DNA of 64,000 nt from Sphingomonas sp. CROZ-RG-20F-R02-07 (GCF_022662335.1 NZ_JAKNQJ010000003.1:124001-188000), one strand, 5' to 3'. Counted from the first letter of the stretch, positions 1 through 8,461 are shown. Made by a program: numbers and translations. Notes: generated by a model from the letters alone, not told the origin.

Positions 1-432
1 GTACCCTTGATCGGCTGGTTGTGCCGCCTGAACGCCACGCTGTTCGTCGAACGCGGCGACCGGCTGGGCGTGGCGGCGCAGATCGCACGGTTGCGCACGG
101 CGATCGCGCAGGGCCGCCCGGTGACGATCTTTCCCGAGGGCACCACCGGCGACGGCGTCACGCTGCTGCCGTTCAAGGCGGCGCTGCTCGGCGTGGTCGA
201 TCCGCCGCCGCCGGGCGTGCGCGTCCAGCCGATCCGCATCGATTACGGCGACGCCACGCGCGACCTGGCCTGGGTGGGCGACGAACCCGGCCTGGCCCAC
301 GCGCTGCGCGTCCTGCGCCGCCCGGGCCGCTTCACCGCGACGCTGACGTTCGCGGAGCCCTTCGTGCCCGAAGGCGGCCGCAAGGCGGTGGCGGCGGAAG
401 CGCGGGCGCGGATCGAGGCGGTGGCTGGGTGA
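1..432 (+). CDS. plsC: 1-acyl-sn-glycerol-3-phosphate acyltransferase, 3' part
   Basis: This is the C-terminal part of a lysophosphatidate acyltransferase, which acylates the sn-2 position of lysophosphatidic acid at the inner membrane during phospholipid synthesis. The frame is open from base 1 with no start, so the N-terminal membrane anchor and the HX4D catalytic motif lie outside the window. Seen here are the family blocks FVERGD (about base 46) and FPEGTT (from base 130), the latter being the substrate-binding signature. The partial length and the position one locus before miaB agree with plsC in alphaproteobacteria. The family is sure; the acyl donor cannot be told. Confidence 0.9.
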   Translation, partial: VPLIGWLCRLNATLFVERGDRLGVAAQIARLRTAIAQGRPVTIFPEGTTGDGVTLLPFKAALLGVVDPPPPGVRVQPIRIDYGDATRDLAWVGDEPGLAHALRVLRRPGRFTATLTFAEPFVPEGGRKAVAAEARARIEAVAG

Positions 433-556
433 GGGGTGACGCCTGGCCGGACGTGCAGGCGATTCGCCCTTGCCGCGACAGAAATTCGGCCGCAGCTTCG
501 GGAGGTTAAACCATCATGCTTGCCCAGAAATATCCCATTTACGCGATACTAACCAT

Positions 557-2557
557 CTACCTGCTGCACAGTCGCGTATCGGACGACAGGCAGATCTGGC
601 ACCCGCGCGACGTGGCGACGCCATTGGAGACCTGAGCGAACATGTGGGCCGCGGCCGGGCTGGTCATGGCATCCGCCAGACTGGCGTGATCGTCGAGCGA
701 CGTGAAAGTGGCCGTGCTGTTGAGATCGAGGCAGCAGATGCCCAAACGGCCCGTGGCGAAGATCGCGAGCGCCGGCGCGGCGACGAAACCGCATTTCTCC
801 GTGTTCAACACGGTCCGCCCCACCGACCAGTCCGGGTGATATTCCAGCAGGAGATTTGCGTAGGTGCCGAGCGGGCGCGGCGAGAAGAATGCTTGCTGGC
901 GCCCGCCATGAACATCGGTCCATTCGAGAATCGGCAAATGAATGCCGTCGTCATGGTTCGCCTCGAGAAAACTGCGCGCGATCCGCATGTCATCGTTGAC
1001 GATCGCTTCGGCCTGCGCGGAAGCGGGCGCCGCGGCGGCGATCCCGGCACCGATGGCTTCCCATTTGCGGAGATGTTCGGTGAATCGTGCGACGTTCGGC
1101 GCGAAGGCGGAACGGACATGCGGATCGACCCGCATGTCCTCGGTGCCGTTCGAGACCATCTGATAGAGCCTGAGGTGAGCGGGCGCGCGTTCGGTGACCA
1201 TCTGCGTCGCGAGCGCCGTCAGCCGTTCTACGAGCGTGTCGTAGTCGCCGATCTTTGCGCTGCGCGTCATCGCATAGCTTTCCTGGCTGTCGTTATGGAG
1301 CGAGACGGCGATGCCACTGGGATAATTGTTGGAGAGCTGCGCCAGCTTTTTTGGCACCAGCGTCATGCCGTGGGTCGTGAAGAAGGTCGGAAACGCCAAT
1401 CGCTTTTCGCGAATATAGGCCAGGATTTCGGCGATGTTGGGATGTAGCAACGGTTCGCCATAGGCATTGAGCTGCATCGAACCGACGCTGATCGTCGCCG
1501 CGATCTCGTCGAGCAGCGCCTTGATCCGATCGAGCGGCAGCCAGCTTCGCGCGTCCTCCCGATGCATATCCGGGCAGAAGGTGCACTTCTGATTGCAGAA
1601 GTTGGTGATTTCCAGCCAGATGGTATCGGCATGGGGCTTACCGTTCACCATGGGGTAGGGCGAGCGGGACCCGGCATCGCGGGGATTGGCGTAGCGTTGC
1701 AGCAGCGCTGCGGCTTCGGTCATCGCCCGATCGCCGGTGGCCCGCGCAAAGGGCGCGTCCGTCTTGCCGAGCCATGCCAGAGCACGCGCGGCGGTTGCGG
1801 CGTTCGCCGCCAGCGCCATCCTGATATGGCGTGCCGCAAAGGCACCATGCCCGGCATGCGCGAAGATGATCGCCACGAGCACCGCCAAGTCCGGGGCCAA
1901 TGCCGCCTTGTCGTCGTCGCCCAGTGGAAGCGCCAATGCCACCGCCATGGCATCCAGCGCTGCGCCGAGAGCATCGGTCGCGACCGATTGCCGGACAAGC
2001 GCGCGATGGGCGGCGATATCGAGCGGCCGATCCGACACCAGAGCGCGTGCGGCATCGATGCCCACGTCCTTGACGTCGCCAGTAAGCCACAACCCGGCGA
2101 TCCCGTTGGAATGGCCGAGAAGGCGGCACCGCGCGACGAAGGCACTTTTGCGGAACGATGCCGCAGGGCGCGCCGCCTCCGCGCCCGCCAAAACGGCGAA
2201 CGCATCCGCCGACCGGCCTGCGATGGCGAGCAGCGCAACGAGGCATAGCAACGCAGCGTCGTCCAGCGCAGCGACGTCCTCCTTGCCGCTCTGGCAAAAT
2301 GCCATGACAAGCAGGTCGCACGTCTGCTGCGCAAATTCCGGAGTCAAGCGCGCGAGCGCGCGATATGTCGACGAGGATGAACCGTCGATCTCGAACGTCT
2401 CGATGGCCGTGCACGCCAGATCCAGTAGCGCCGCATCCAGCGGCTCGCGACCGATCATCGCGTCGGACGACCGGAAAAGCGCGTCGAGGACGTCCAGCGG
2501 TCCCGCGAACGCATCCTCCTGGGCACTCGCCCGCTGGATCGACCCAATAGCGCTCAC
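557..2557 (-). CDS. Radical SAM/SPASM protein with helical-repeat N-terminus
   Basis: A 666-residue protein. The first 300 residues or so are alanine-rich and helical, TPR-like. A radical SAM core follows with the CX3CX2C cluster motif CNQKCTFC (Cys 321, 325, 328), then YGEPLLHP, and a C-terminal SPASM-like region with CGF, GICC and CQIC cysteines for auxiliary iron-sulfur clusters. SPASM enzymes usually modify peptides or sugars; the substrate here is not evident and no precursor peptide gene is seen alongside. The start chosen is GTG at 2557, because GGAG lies 7 nt upstream; an in-frame ATG at 2590 has no comparable site. It lies on the minus strand between plsC and miaB and looks like an insertion into that conserved neighbourhood. 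Confidence 0.85.
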   Translation of the reverse strand: MSAIGSIQRASAQEDAFAGPLDVLDALFRSSDAMIGREPLDAALLDLACTAIETFEIDGSSSSTYRALARLTPEFAQQTCDLLVMAFCQSGKEDVAALDDAALLCLVALLAIAGRSADAFAVLAGAEAARPAASFRKSAFVARCRLLGHSNGIAGLWLTGDVKDVGIDAARALVSDRPLDIAAHRALVRQSVATDALGAALDAMAVALALPLGDDDKAALAPDLAVLVAIIFAHAGHGAFAARHIRMALAANAATAARALAWLGKTDAPFARATGDRAMTEAAALLQRYANPRDAGSRSPYPMVNGKPHADTIWLEITNFCNQKCTFCPDMHREDARSWLPLDRIKALLDEIAATISVGSMQLNAYGEPLLHPNIAEILAYIREKRLAFPTFFTTHGMTLVPKKLAQLSNNYPSGIAVSLHNDSQESYAMTRSAKIGDYDTLVERLTALATQMVTERAPAHLRLYQMVSNGTEDMRVDPHVRSAFAPNVARFTEHLRKWEAIGAGIAAAAPASAQAEAIVNDDMRIARSFLEANHDDGIHLPILEWTDVHGGRQQAFFSPRPLGTYANLLLEYHPDWSVGRTVLNTEKCGFVAAPALAIFATGRLGICCLDLNSTATFTSLDDHASLADAMTSPAAAHMFAQVSNGVATSRGCQICLSSDTRLCSR

Positions 2558-2747
2558 ATGAAATCTCCAAGCCCCGTGTGAGGGGATCATCGCCGCTTTT
2601 GGTTAACCGCCGATAAACGGAGTTCGGTCGCGTGTGACCATCGGGCGCGGCATCCGCGGTCCGATGGCCATCGGCCTCGCCCCCCCACCCCCGGAACACC
2701 CCCGCCCCCCGCCGGTTCGTACACCCCGAACGGACAGGAGCGACCGC

Positions 2748-3068
2748 ATGGCCAGCGAACACAAGCCCACCCAGACAATGGCCGCCAACGCCAAGAAGGG
2801 CCTCGCCCTGCGCGAACGGTTCCACCGCGGCGGCACTGATGTGGGCGTGAAGCGCGCGCAGCAGATCGTCGACGGGCATGCGATGTCCGACGCGGACGTG
2901 AAAGCAATGCACGCCTATTTCGCGCGCCACGCGGTCGACAAGGACACGCACGCGCATCAATGGGGCAATGACGAGGATCCGTCCGCCGGCTACATCGCCT
3001 GGCTGCTCTGGGGTGGGGACGAGGGCGAGGCCTGGGCGGATCGGCAGCGCGCGGCGATCGCGGATTGA
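2748..3068 (+). CDS. Small conserved protein resembling a phage-associated domain
   Basis: A 106-residue soluble protein. ATG 2748 was chosen over a longer reading frame because AGGAG stands 7 nt upstream and the upstream codons are proline-rich low-complexity sequence. The central part (GGTDVGVKRA, then SAGYIAWLLWGGDEGEAWA) resembles a short domain I recall from phage or prophage proteins near head proteases, where the pattern is roughly SAGRIAWALWGGD followed by SWA. That link is from memory and unproven. No catalytic motif is visible. It stands alone between the radical SAM gene and miaB. Confidence 0.7.
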   Translation: MASEHKPTQTMAANAKKGLALRERFHRGGTDVGVKRAQQIVDGHAMSDADVKAMHAYFARHAVDKDTHAHQWGNDEDPSAGYIAWLLWGGDEGEAWADRQRAAIAD

Positions 3069-3080
3069 GGCCCCTCCCCT

Positions 3081-3108
3081 CGCGCGCCCGATGTTGCTAA
3101 GGCGCGCG
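3081..3108 (+). promoter_or_regulatory. GC hairpin over the miaB ribosome-binding site
   Basis: CGCGCGCC (3081-3088) and GGCGCGCG (3101-3108) form a perfect 8-bp stem with a 12-nt loop ending 2 nt before the miaB ATG. The only Shine-Dalgarno-like bases, AAGG near 3099-3102, run into the 3' arm, so the hairpin could limit translation start. There is no U-tract, so it is not a terminator. Confidence 0.4.
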
Positions 3109-3110
3109 CG

Positions 3111-4445
3111 ATGAAACCCGCCCCCCAGACCTTCCACGTCAAGTCGTTCGGCTGCCAGATGAACGTCTATGACGGCGAGCGCATGGCCGAGCTCATGGCG
3201 GCGCAGGGCCTGCGCGCGACCGACGATGCGGCGTCGGCCGATCTCGTCGTGCTTAACACCTGCCACATCCGCGAGCGCGCGACCGAGAAGGTCTATTCGG
3301 ACATCGGCCGGATTCGCAAGGATGCCGGCAAGGCGGGCCGCGCGCCGATGATCGCGGTGGCCGGCTGCGTCGCGCAGGCCGAGGGCGAGGAGATCGTCCG
3401 CCGCGCCAAGGTGGACGTGGTCGTGGGGCCGCAATCCTATCACAACCTGCCGGCGCTGGTGGCCGATGCCGCGGCGGGCCTGGCGGCGCTCGATACCGAG
3501 ATGCCGCTGCTGTCCAAATTCGGCGCGCTGCCGGCGCGGCGGCGGGTGGGGCCGTCGGCGTTCCTGACGGTGCAGGAAGGCTGCGACAAATTCTGCACCT
3601 ATTGCGTGGTGCCCTATACCCGCGGCGCCGAGATCAGCCGGCCGTTCGCCGCGATCGTCGACGAGGCGAAGGCGCTGGTGGATGCCGGCGCGCGCGAGAT
3701 CACGCTGCTGGGGCAGAACGTCAACGCCTGGAGCGACGACGGCGGCCCGGCCGGGAGCCGCGGCCTGCACGACCTGATCCGCACGCTCGACCGCATCCCT
3801 GGCCTCGCGCGCATCCGCTATACGACCAGCCACCCCAACGACATGACGCAGGGCCTGATCGACGCGCATGGCGATGTGGAATCGCTGATGCCGTTCCTCC
3901 ACCTTCCCGTGCAGTCGGGCAGCACGCGGATCCTGAAGGCGATGAACCGCAGCCATGGCCGCGACGATTATCTGCGCCTGCTCGACCGGGTCCGCGCGGT
4001 GCGGCCCGATATCGCGCTGTCGGGCGATTTCATCGTCGGCTTTCCGGGCGAGACCGAGGCGGATTTCGCCGAGACGCTCAGCCTGGTGGACGCGGTCGGC
4101 TATGCGCAGGCGTTCAGCTTCAAATATAGCGCGCGGCCCGGCACGCCCGCCGCCGCGATGGCCGGCGCGGTGCCGCCCGAGGTGATGGACGACCGGCTCC
4201 AGCGCCTCCAGGCGGCGCTCAACCGCGACCAGCACGCGTTCAACCTGGCCAGCGTCGGCCGCACCTGCTCCTTGCTGATCGAACGCCGCGGCAAGCTGCC
4301 CGGGCAGATGCTCGGCAAATCGCCCTGGCTGCAATCGGTGCATCTGATCGGCGATCATGCGATCGGCGATCTGGTTTCGGTGACGCTCGCCGCGGCCGGG
4401 CCCAATTCGCTCACCGGCGCCGCGAACATCGCGGTCGCCGCCTGA
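3111..4445 (+). CDS. miaB: tRNA-2-methylthio-N6-dimethylallyladenosine synthase MiaB
   Basis: A radical SAM methylthiotransferase that converts i6A37 to ms2i6A37 in tRNAs reading UNN codons. The 444-residue length is normal. The N-terminal UPF0004 domain carries the auxiliary cluster cysteines C15 (FGCQMN), C51 (NTCHIRE) and C86 (AGCVAQ). The radical SAM motif CDKFCTYC gives C158, C162 and C165, and a TRAM RNA-binding domain fills roughly the last 70 residues. It begins the conserved alphaproteobacterial run miaB, phoH, ybeY, corC, all on the plus strand. A 172-nt spacer before phoH may hold a second promoter. Confidence 0.97.
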   Translation: MKPAPQTFHVKSFGCQMNVYDGERMAELMAAQGLRATDDAASADLVVLNTCHIRERATEKVYSDIGRIRKDAGKAGRAPMIAVAGCVAQAEGEEIVRRAKVDVVVGPQSYHNLPALVADAAAGLAALDTEMPLLSKFGALPARRRVGPSAFLTVQEGCDKFCTYCVVPYTRGAEISRPFAAIVDEAKALVDAGAREITLLGQNVNAWSDDGGPAGSRGLHDLIRTLDRIPGLARIRYTTSHPNDMTQGLIDAHGDVESLMPFLHLPVQSGSTRILKAMNRSHGRDDYLRLLDRVRAVRPDIALSGDFIVGFPGETEADFAETLSLVDAVGYAQAFSFKYSARPGTPAAAMAGAVPPEVMDDRLQRLQAALNRDQHAFNLASVGRTCSLLIERRGKLPGQMLGKSPWLQSVHLIGDHAIGDLVSVTLAAAGPNSLTGAANIAVAA

Positions 4446-4566
4446 GAAATCGCACTGTCCTACAGGCGGTCCACCTGCCACACTCACGGGCGATGCCATC
4501 CGACTCGCCCGGCCCGCCCGCTGCCCTTGAACCCCGTCGTGCGGCGGCTCATCTTGTCGTTTCACG

Positions 4567-4594
4567 CCTCCACTTCCTCCACTTCCTCCACTTC
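4567..4594 (+). repeat. Triplicated 9-nt direct repeat in the miaB-phoH spacer
   Basis: CCTCCACTT occurs three times in a row (4567-4575, 4576-4584, 4585-4593) followed by C, about 25 nt before the phoH start. It is pyrimidine-rich on the plus strand and could vary in copy number between strains by slippage. No other regulatory signal was recognised in this spacer. Confidence 0.75.
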
Positions 4595-4617
4595 GCCCTC
4601 CTGCCTCAAGGATCTGC

Positions 4618-5628
4618 ATGAGCCGCAAGCCTGTCCCCGCCCAGTCCGGCGATCGCAGCCGCGTGGAAATCCTGTTCGACAAGCCCCAGCTCCTGCCGCG
4701 CCTCTTCGGGCAATATGACCAGAATCTGGTGGCGCTGGAAAATCGCCTGGGTGTGTACATCACCGCCCGCGGCAACCGGGTGGGGCTGGAAGGATCGGCC
4801 GATCACGTCGCCACCGCGCGCGCAGTGCTGCAGGATCTCTACAATCGCATCACCCGCGGCGAGGAGGTGGATACCGGCCTGGTCGACGCCGCGATCGCGA
4901 TGGCCGCCGAGCCGACGCTGGCGGGCATCATCAAGGCCGATCCGGGCGGCGCCGGCGCGCCACCGATCATGATCCGGACGCGCAAGAAGACGATCGTCCC
5001 CCGCACGCCGGCACAGGCGCATTACATGCGCGAGTTGACCACCAACGACATGATCTTCGCGCTCGGGCCGGCGGGCACGGGCAAGACCTATGTCGCGGTG
5101 GCGCAGGCGGTGGCGCAGCTCATCAACGGCAGCGTCCAGCGGCTGATCCTGTCGCGCCCCGCCGTCGAGGCCGGCGAGCGGCTGGGCTTCCTGCCGGGCG
5201 ACATGAAGGAGAAGGTCGATCCCTATCTCCGCCCGCTCTACGACGCGCTCTACGACTGCCTGCCCGCCGAACAGGTGGAGCGGCGGATCGCCAGCGGCGA
5301 GATCGAGGTGGCGCCGATCGCCTTCATGCGCGGGCGGACGCTCGCGGATGCGTTCGTGATCCTCGACGAGGCGCAGAACACCACGCAGGCGCAAATGAAG
5401 ATGTTCCTGACGCGCTTCGGCCAGAACAGCCGGATGGTGATCTGCGGCGATCCCAAGCAGGTCGACATCCCCGGCGGCGTCGGCGCATCGGGGCTGGGCG
5501 ACGCGGTGCGGCGATTGGAAGGGATCGAGAGCATCTCGATCTGCCGCTTCGGCACGCAGGACGTGGTGCGCCACCCGATCGTGGGCCGCGTGGTCGAGGC
5601 CTATGAAGGAACGGACGGGCCGGCGTGA
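4618..5628 (+). CDS. phoH: PhoH-like ATPase
   Basis: A cytoplasmic PhoH-family P-loop ATPase of 336 residues. An N-terminal KH-like/PhoH-N region is followed by the ATPase core with Walker A GPAGTGKT (about residues 150-157) and Walker B with the downstream DEAQN (VILDEAQN). The family is linked to RNA metabolism and is almost always next to ybeY, as here. AAGGA lies 5 nt before ATG 4618. The stop overlaps the ybeY GTG start in GTGA, so the two are probably translationally coupled. The exact biochemical role of this family is unsettled. Confidence 0.95.
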   Translation: MSRKPVPAQSGDRSRVEILFDKPQLLPRLFGQYDQNLVALENRLGVYITARGNRVGLEGSADHVATARAVLQDLYNRITRGEEVDTGLVDAAIAMAAEPTLAGIIKADPGGAGAPPIMIRTRKKTIVPRTPAQAHYMRELTTNDMIFALGPAGTGKTYVAVAQAVAQLINGSVQRLILSRPAVEAGERLGFLPGDMKEKVDPYLRPLYDALYDCLPAEQVERRIASGEIEVAPIAFMRGRTLADAFVILDEAQNTTQAQMKMFLTRFGQNSRMVICGDPKQVDIPGGVGASGLGDAVRRLEGIESISICRFGTQDVVRHPIVGRVVEAYEGTDGPA

Positions 5629-6134
5629 TCCAGATCGAACTCAGCGCCGACGAACCCTGGCCCGAGGGGGAATGGGAGGCGCTCGCCACCCGCGCCGCGC
5701 GGGCCGCGATCGAACGGACGCCGCATGGCGGCCTGCTCACCGATCCCGCGACGATCGAGATCTCGATCCGGCTGACGTCCGACGACGAAGTGCGCACGCT
5801 GAACGCCCGCTATCGCCACAAGGACAAGCCGACCAACGTCCTGTCCTTTCCGATGGTGCAGTCCGATCTGCTCGAGACTGTCACGCAAGGGTCGGACGAC
5901 GGCGAGGTGCTGCTGGGCGACATCGTCCTGGCGCACGGCGTCTGCACGGCCGAAGCGGCGGACAAGGGCGTGTCGGTCGAGACGCATGCCACGCATTTGG
6001 TGGTGCACGGCGTCCTCCATCTGCTAGGCTATGACCATCTGGCGGACGACGAGGCGGACGCGATGGAGGCGATCGAACGGGACGCGCTCGCATCGCTCGG
6101 CATCGCCGATCCCTATCTGGTGCGCGAGGATTGA
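5625..6134 (+). CDS. ybeY: Endoribonuclease YbeY
   Basis: A single-strand endoribonuclease for 16S rRNA 3'-end maturation and 70S quality control, a zinc metalloenzyme of 169 residues. The metal motif is clear in VVHGVLHLLGYDH, whose three histidines bind zinc. GTG 5625 was chosen because it overlaps the phoH stop and gives a normal family length. It is followed after 9 nt by corC, in the usual arrangement. The standard neighbour lnt is absent; a short membrane protein gene follows corC instead. Confidence 0.96.
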   Translation: MIQIELSADEPWPEGEWEALATRAARAAIERTPHGGLLTDPATIEISIRLTSDDEVRTLNARYRHKDKPTNVLSFPMVQSDLLETVTQGSDDGEVLLGDIVLAHGVCTAEAADKGVSVETHATHLVVHGVLHLLGYDHLADDEADAMEAIERDALASLGIADPYLVRED

Positions 6135-6143
6135 CGAAGCGAC

Positions 6144-7043
6144 ATGGCCGATGGCCCCCAAGCCGGGAACGGCGACAGTAGCGGCGAAGGCATCTGGCGC
6201 GGGCTGAAGACGTTGATCTTCGGCGGCGGCGACGACGAGACGCTGCGCGACCAGCTCGAGGAGGCGATCGACCGCCACGAGGACGATCCGGCGCCCGACG
6301 CGAAGGGCGATCTCACCCCGCTCGAGCGCCAGATGGTGCGCAACCTGCTCCATTTCGGCGAGCGCGACGCGGGAGACGTGGGCGTGCCGCGCGCCGATAT
6401 CGTGGCGGTCGAGGAAGGCATCGCGTTTTCCGATCTGGTGTCGGTGTTCGCCGAGGCCGGCCACAGCCGCCTGCCGGTCTATCGCGAGAAGCTCGATACG
6501 ATCGTCGGCATGGTCCATATCAAGGACGTGTTCGCGATCCTGGCGACCGGCGCCGAACACCCGGCGCGGATCGCCGATTTGATCCGCGAGCCGCTCTATG
6601 TGCCGATGAGCCGCGGCGCGCTCGATCTGCTGGCCGATATGCGCCAAAAGCGTGTCCATCTGGCCATCGTGCTCGACGAATATTTCGGCACCGAAGGGCT
6701 CGTGACGATCGAGGATCTGATCGAGGAGATCGTCGGCGATATCGAGGACGAGCATGACGATGCGCCCGAGGCGCTGCTCGTGCCGATCGACGGCGGCGCC
6801 TGGGATGCCGATGCCCGCGCCGAGCTGGAGGATGTGGCCGACACGATCGACGCGCGGCTGGGCGAGGCGGATGGCGACATTGACACGCTGGGCGGGATGG
6901 CCGCGATCCTCGCCGGCCGCGTGCCCGCGGTGGGCGACTGCATCGATCATCCCAGCGGCTGGAAGCTCGAGGTGACCGATGCCGACGAACGCCGCGTAAA
7001 CCGGCTTCGCCTGCATCCCCCGGTCGCGCCCGCGGAGGAATGA
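6144..7043 (+). CDS. corC: CorC/HlyC-type CBS-domain protein
   Basis: A cytoplasmic protein of 299 residues with a tandem CBS pair and a C-terminal CorC/HlyC transporter-associated domain. Visible signatures are the VPRADIVAVE stretch opening the first CBS, GHSRLPVY and GMVHIKDV in it, LDEYFGTEGLVTIEDLIEEIVGDI in two pieces over the second (LDEYFGTEGL, then EDLIEEIVGDIEDE), and the GD(C)I-type barrel at the end. Family members are implicated in Mg/Co efflux or in supporting other transporters; no membrane segments are present. It is the last gene of the miaB-phoH-ybeY-corC run. Confidence 0.93.
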   Translation: MADGPQAGNGDSSGEGIWRGLKTLIFGGGDDETLRDQLEEAIDRHEDDPAPDAKGDLTPLERQMVRNLLHFGERDAGDVGVPRADIVAVEEGIAFSDLVSVFAEAGHSRLPVYREKLDTIVGMVHIKDVFAILATGAEHPARIADLIREPLYVPMSRGALDLLADMRQKRVHLAIVLDEYFGTEGLVTIEDLIEEIVGDIEDEHDDAPEALLVPIDGGAWDADARAELEDVADTIDARLGEADGDIDTLGGMAAILAGRVPAVGDCIDHPSGWKLEVTDADERRVNRLRLHPPVAPAEE

Positions 7044-7101
7044 CGGCGTCTCGCCTTGCCTTGGGGTTGCAGACCGGGCCGACACGCGCGACTAGCCGCG
7101 C

Positions 7102-7422
7102 ATGGATCTGCCCAGCTTCTATGCCCGCCTGATTGTCGCCATCGGTGACGGCACGGGAATGGCGGATTCGCTGCTCCATGTGCATGCCGGCATGGCCATT
7201 CTGATCGTCACGCGCGTGGTTACCCGCCGCTCGCTGGCCACGCCGTTGCCGCTCGCCGTCGTGGCGGCGTTCGAAGCCGCCAACGAGATCATGGACCGGC
7301 TGCATTACGGATCCTGGCGCTGGGCGGACACGCTGGGCGATGTCGCCAACACGATGTTCTGGCCGACTATCCTCTTTATCGGGCTTCGAATCAGCCGCGC
7401 TCGGACTTCTCCGACACGCTAG
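7102..7422 (+). CDS. Small hypothetical membrane protein
   Basis: A 106-residue protein with about three predicted hydrophobic segments (around residues 20-40, 45-65 and 85-100) and a pattern HVHAG, FEAANEIMD and DTLGDVANTMFWP, which recalls VanZ-like or DUF2279-like small membrane proteins where an acidic residue sits in the helix. The function is unknown. No good Shine-Dalgarno precedes ATG 7102. It is 58 nt after corC and could be cotranscribed. Confidence 0.7.
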   Translation: MDLPSFYARLIVAIGDGTGMADSLLHVHAGMAILIVTRVVTRRSLATPLPLAVVAAFEAANEIMDRLHYGSWRWADTLGDVANTMFWPTILFIGLRISRARTSPTR

Positions 7423-7498
7423 GGCTGCAATCGACCGGCGAACATCGGCGGCATGAGCCGTTCCGTGCGGTCGCGAGTTATGATCCGGAAGGAGCGCG

Positions 7499-7666
7499 AT
7501 GCCGATGAAGGACGAACCCGGAGCCACCGCCCGACGCAATCTGCTGATCGCGATGGCGATCGGGGTCATGCTCGCGATCGCGCTCGTCGTGCTGTTCACC
7601 GGCAAGGTGGCCAAGCCCGCGGCCGGGCAGCGGCCCTCACCGCCACCGCTTTCCACGCAAGGTTGA
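7499..7666 (+). CDS. Tiny single-span membrane protein (55 aa)
   Basis: A 55-codon gene with AAGGAG 4 nt before its ATG. The product has a charged start (MPMKDEPGATARRN), one strongly hydrophobic helix of about 20 residues, and a short proline-rich tail. It is too short for most gene callers. It is followed after 21 nt by another small gene, likely in the same transcript. The function is unknown; the ribosome site and clean topology are the support. Confidence 0.6.
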   Translation: MPMKDEPGATARRNLLIAMAIGVMLAIALVVLFTGKVAKPAAGQRPSPPPLSTQG

Positions 7667-7687
7667 AATGTCCACGAGGAGCCGATG

Positions 7688-7846
7688 ATGAGCGACCCCA
7701 TCAAACCCACGACCGAGACGAAGCAGCCCAATCTTTCGACCGAGCATCAGAACGAGGGCGACGCACGGCGGCCGAGCGACACGCTCGACAAGGATCAGCC
7801 CGACCGGAGCGACGAAGGACCGGAGCGAAAATCCTCGCTTACCTGA
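7688..7846 (+). CDS. Small hydrophilic protein (52 aa)
   Basis: A 52-residue, highly charged and probably disordered protein (it begins MSDPIKPTTETKQ and ends ERKSSLT). GAGGAG lies 6 nt before ATG 7688; a second ATG 3 nt earlier is too close to that site. It probably forms a two-gene transcript with the 55-aa membrane protein. No family was recognised. It runs towards the three tiny minus-strand genes. Confidence 0.6.
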   Translation: MSDPIKPTTETKQPNLSTEHQNEGDARRPSDTLDKDQPDRSDEGPERKSSLT

Positions 7847-7879
7847 CGTTCGAACCCGTTCGGGATGGAAAGCGGCGCG

Positions 7880-8026
7880 TTACCGCGCGTGGTGATGGCC
7901 GCGCCATGTGCCCATGGGGTGGCCATGATGCGCGGCATCGAAGGGGGGCCGGTGACGCCCGTGCGCCGAGCTGAGCGCCACGGTGGTCAACAGCATCGAA
8001 GCCGCCGCGCTGACCAGATACTTCAT
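7880..8026 (-). CDS. Tiny exported His-rich protein (48 aa)
   Basis: A 48-codon gene encoding a probable signal peptide (MKYLVSAAASMLLTTVALSSA) and then a histidine-rich tail: HGRHRPPF, AHHGHP and a final HHHAR, with about 9 histidines in 27 residues. Its ATG overlaps the stop of the preceding tiny gene in ATGA, which argues that both are real and coupled. A periplasmic metal-binding role would fit but is only an inference. Confidence 0.55.
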   Translation of the reverse strand: MKYLVSAAASMLLTTVALSSAHGRHRPPFDAAHHGHPMGTWRGHHHAR

Positions 8027-8127
8027 GCCCGCCCCCGCGGCGCGAAGCGCGAGGCCGCGAGCGCAAGCAACATCGCGCCTTCGAAAGCCCAGCCCAACAC
8101 GCTCAGCGGATATAGCGCGTTCATCAT
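8023..8127 (-). CDS. Tiny membrane protein (34 aa)
   Basis: A 34-residue peptide (MMNALYPLSVLGWAFEGAM, then a further hydrophobic run and a basic end APRGRA) that reads as one transmembrane helix. The second ATG (8124) may be used, since GGGGA sits 6 nt before it. The stop overlaps the start of the His-rich gene. Upstream lies a 29-nt element also found before the 42-aa gene at 8211-8339. Confidence 0.5.
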   Translation of the reverse strand: MMNALYPLSVLGWAFEGAMLLALAASRFAPRGRA

Positions 8128-8160
8128 GGTTCCCCAGCCATCCTTGCAAGTCTCGTGGAT

Positions 8161-8189
8161 AGGACGTCGCCGATGCGGCAAACCCGCAC
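8161..8189 (-). repeat. 29-nt element, copy 2, within a long hairpin
   Basis: Read on the minus strand it begins GTGCGGGTTTG and ends GACGTCCT, and it matches the copy at 8383-8411 at 23 of 29 positions, including 11 identical bases at the start. It ends 33 nt before the 34-aa gene. The bases 8161-8200 also form a hairpin: AGGACGTCGC (8161-8170) pairs with GCGATGTCCT (8191-8200) with one G-T pair, with an inner stem TGCGG/CCGCA. There is no U-tract on either strand. Confidence 0.6.
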
Positions 8190-8210
8190 CGCGATGTCCT
8201 CCGCCGGCCG

Positions 8211-8339
8211 TTATTCGAGCGCGGCGGCCGTCAACCGCGCCTCGGCACCACGCCGGATCGGCCGGCATACCCAACCCGCCAGCAACCCAGTTCCCACGGT
8301 GCCGCCCACCATCATCGCCGATGCATAGAATTCCACCAT
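8211..8339 (-). CDS. Small membrane protein (42 aa)
   Basis: A 42-residue protein with one hydrophobic segment (from ASAMMVGGTVGTGLLAGW) and a basic, alanine-rich end. GAGGGG stands 5 nt before ATG 8339. It is the first of three tiny minus-strand genes and is preceded by the first copy of the 29-nt element. The family is unknown. A longer in-frame start upstream has no ribosome site. Confidence 0.55.
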   Translation of the reverse strand: MVEFYASAMMVGGTVGTGLLAGWVCRPIRRGAEARLTAAALE

Positions 8340-8382
8340 TGCATGCCCCTCCCTCGGGCCCATCGCCGCAGGCTCCTGATGA

Positions 8383-8411
8383 AAGACGTTGCGAACGCGA
8401 CAAACCCGCAC
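8383..8411 (-). repeat. 29-nt element, copy 1
   Basis: On the minus strand it begins GTGCGGGTTTG and ends AACGTCTT, 43 nt before the 42-aa gene. It is the partner of the copy at 8161-8189. The placement before two tiny membrane protein genes suggests a shared promoter, regulator site or leader structure. The base count for identity was done by eye. Confidence 0.6.
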
Positions 8412-8461
8412 GCGTCGCGGCGAGAGAATGTCGAAATCCATAGCGACGGAGGCTAACGCGA

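Noticed and set aside
1638..4775. 1045-codon open frame on the minus strand
   Set aside because: It lies opposite miaB and the radical SAM gene, is full of Arg, Ala and His runs, and matches no family; it is a GC-rich shadow frame.
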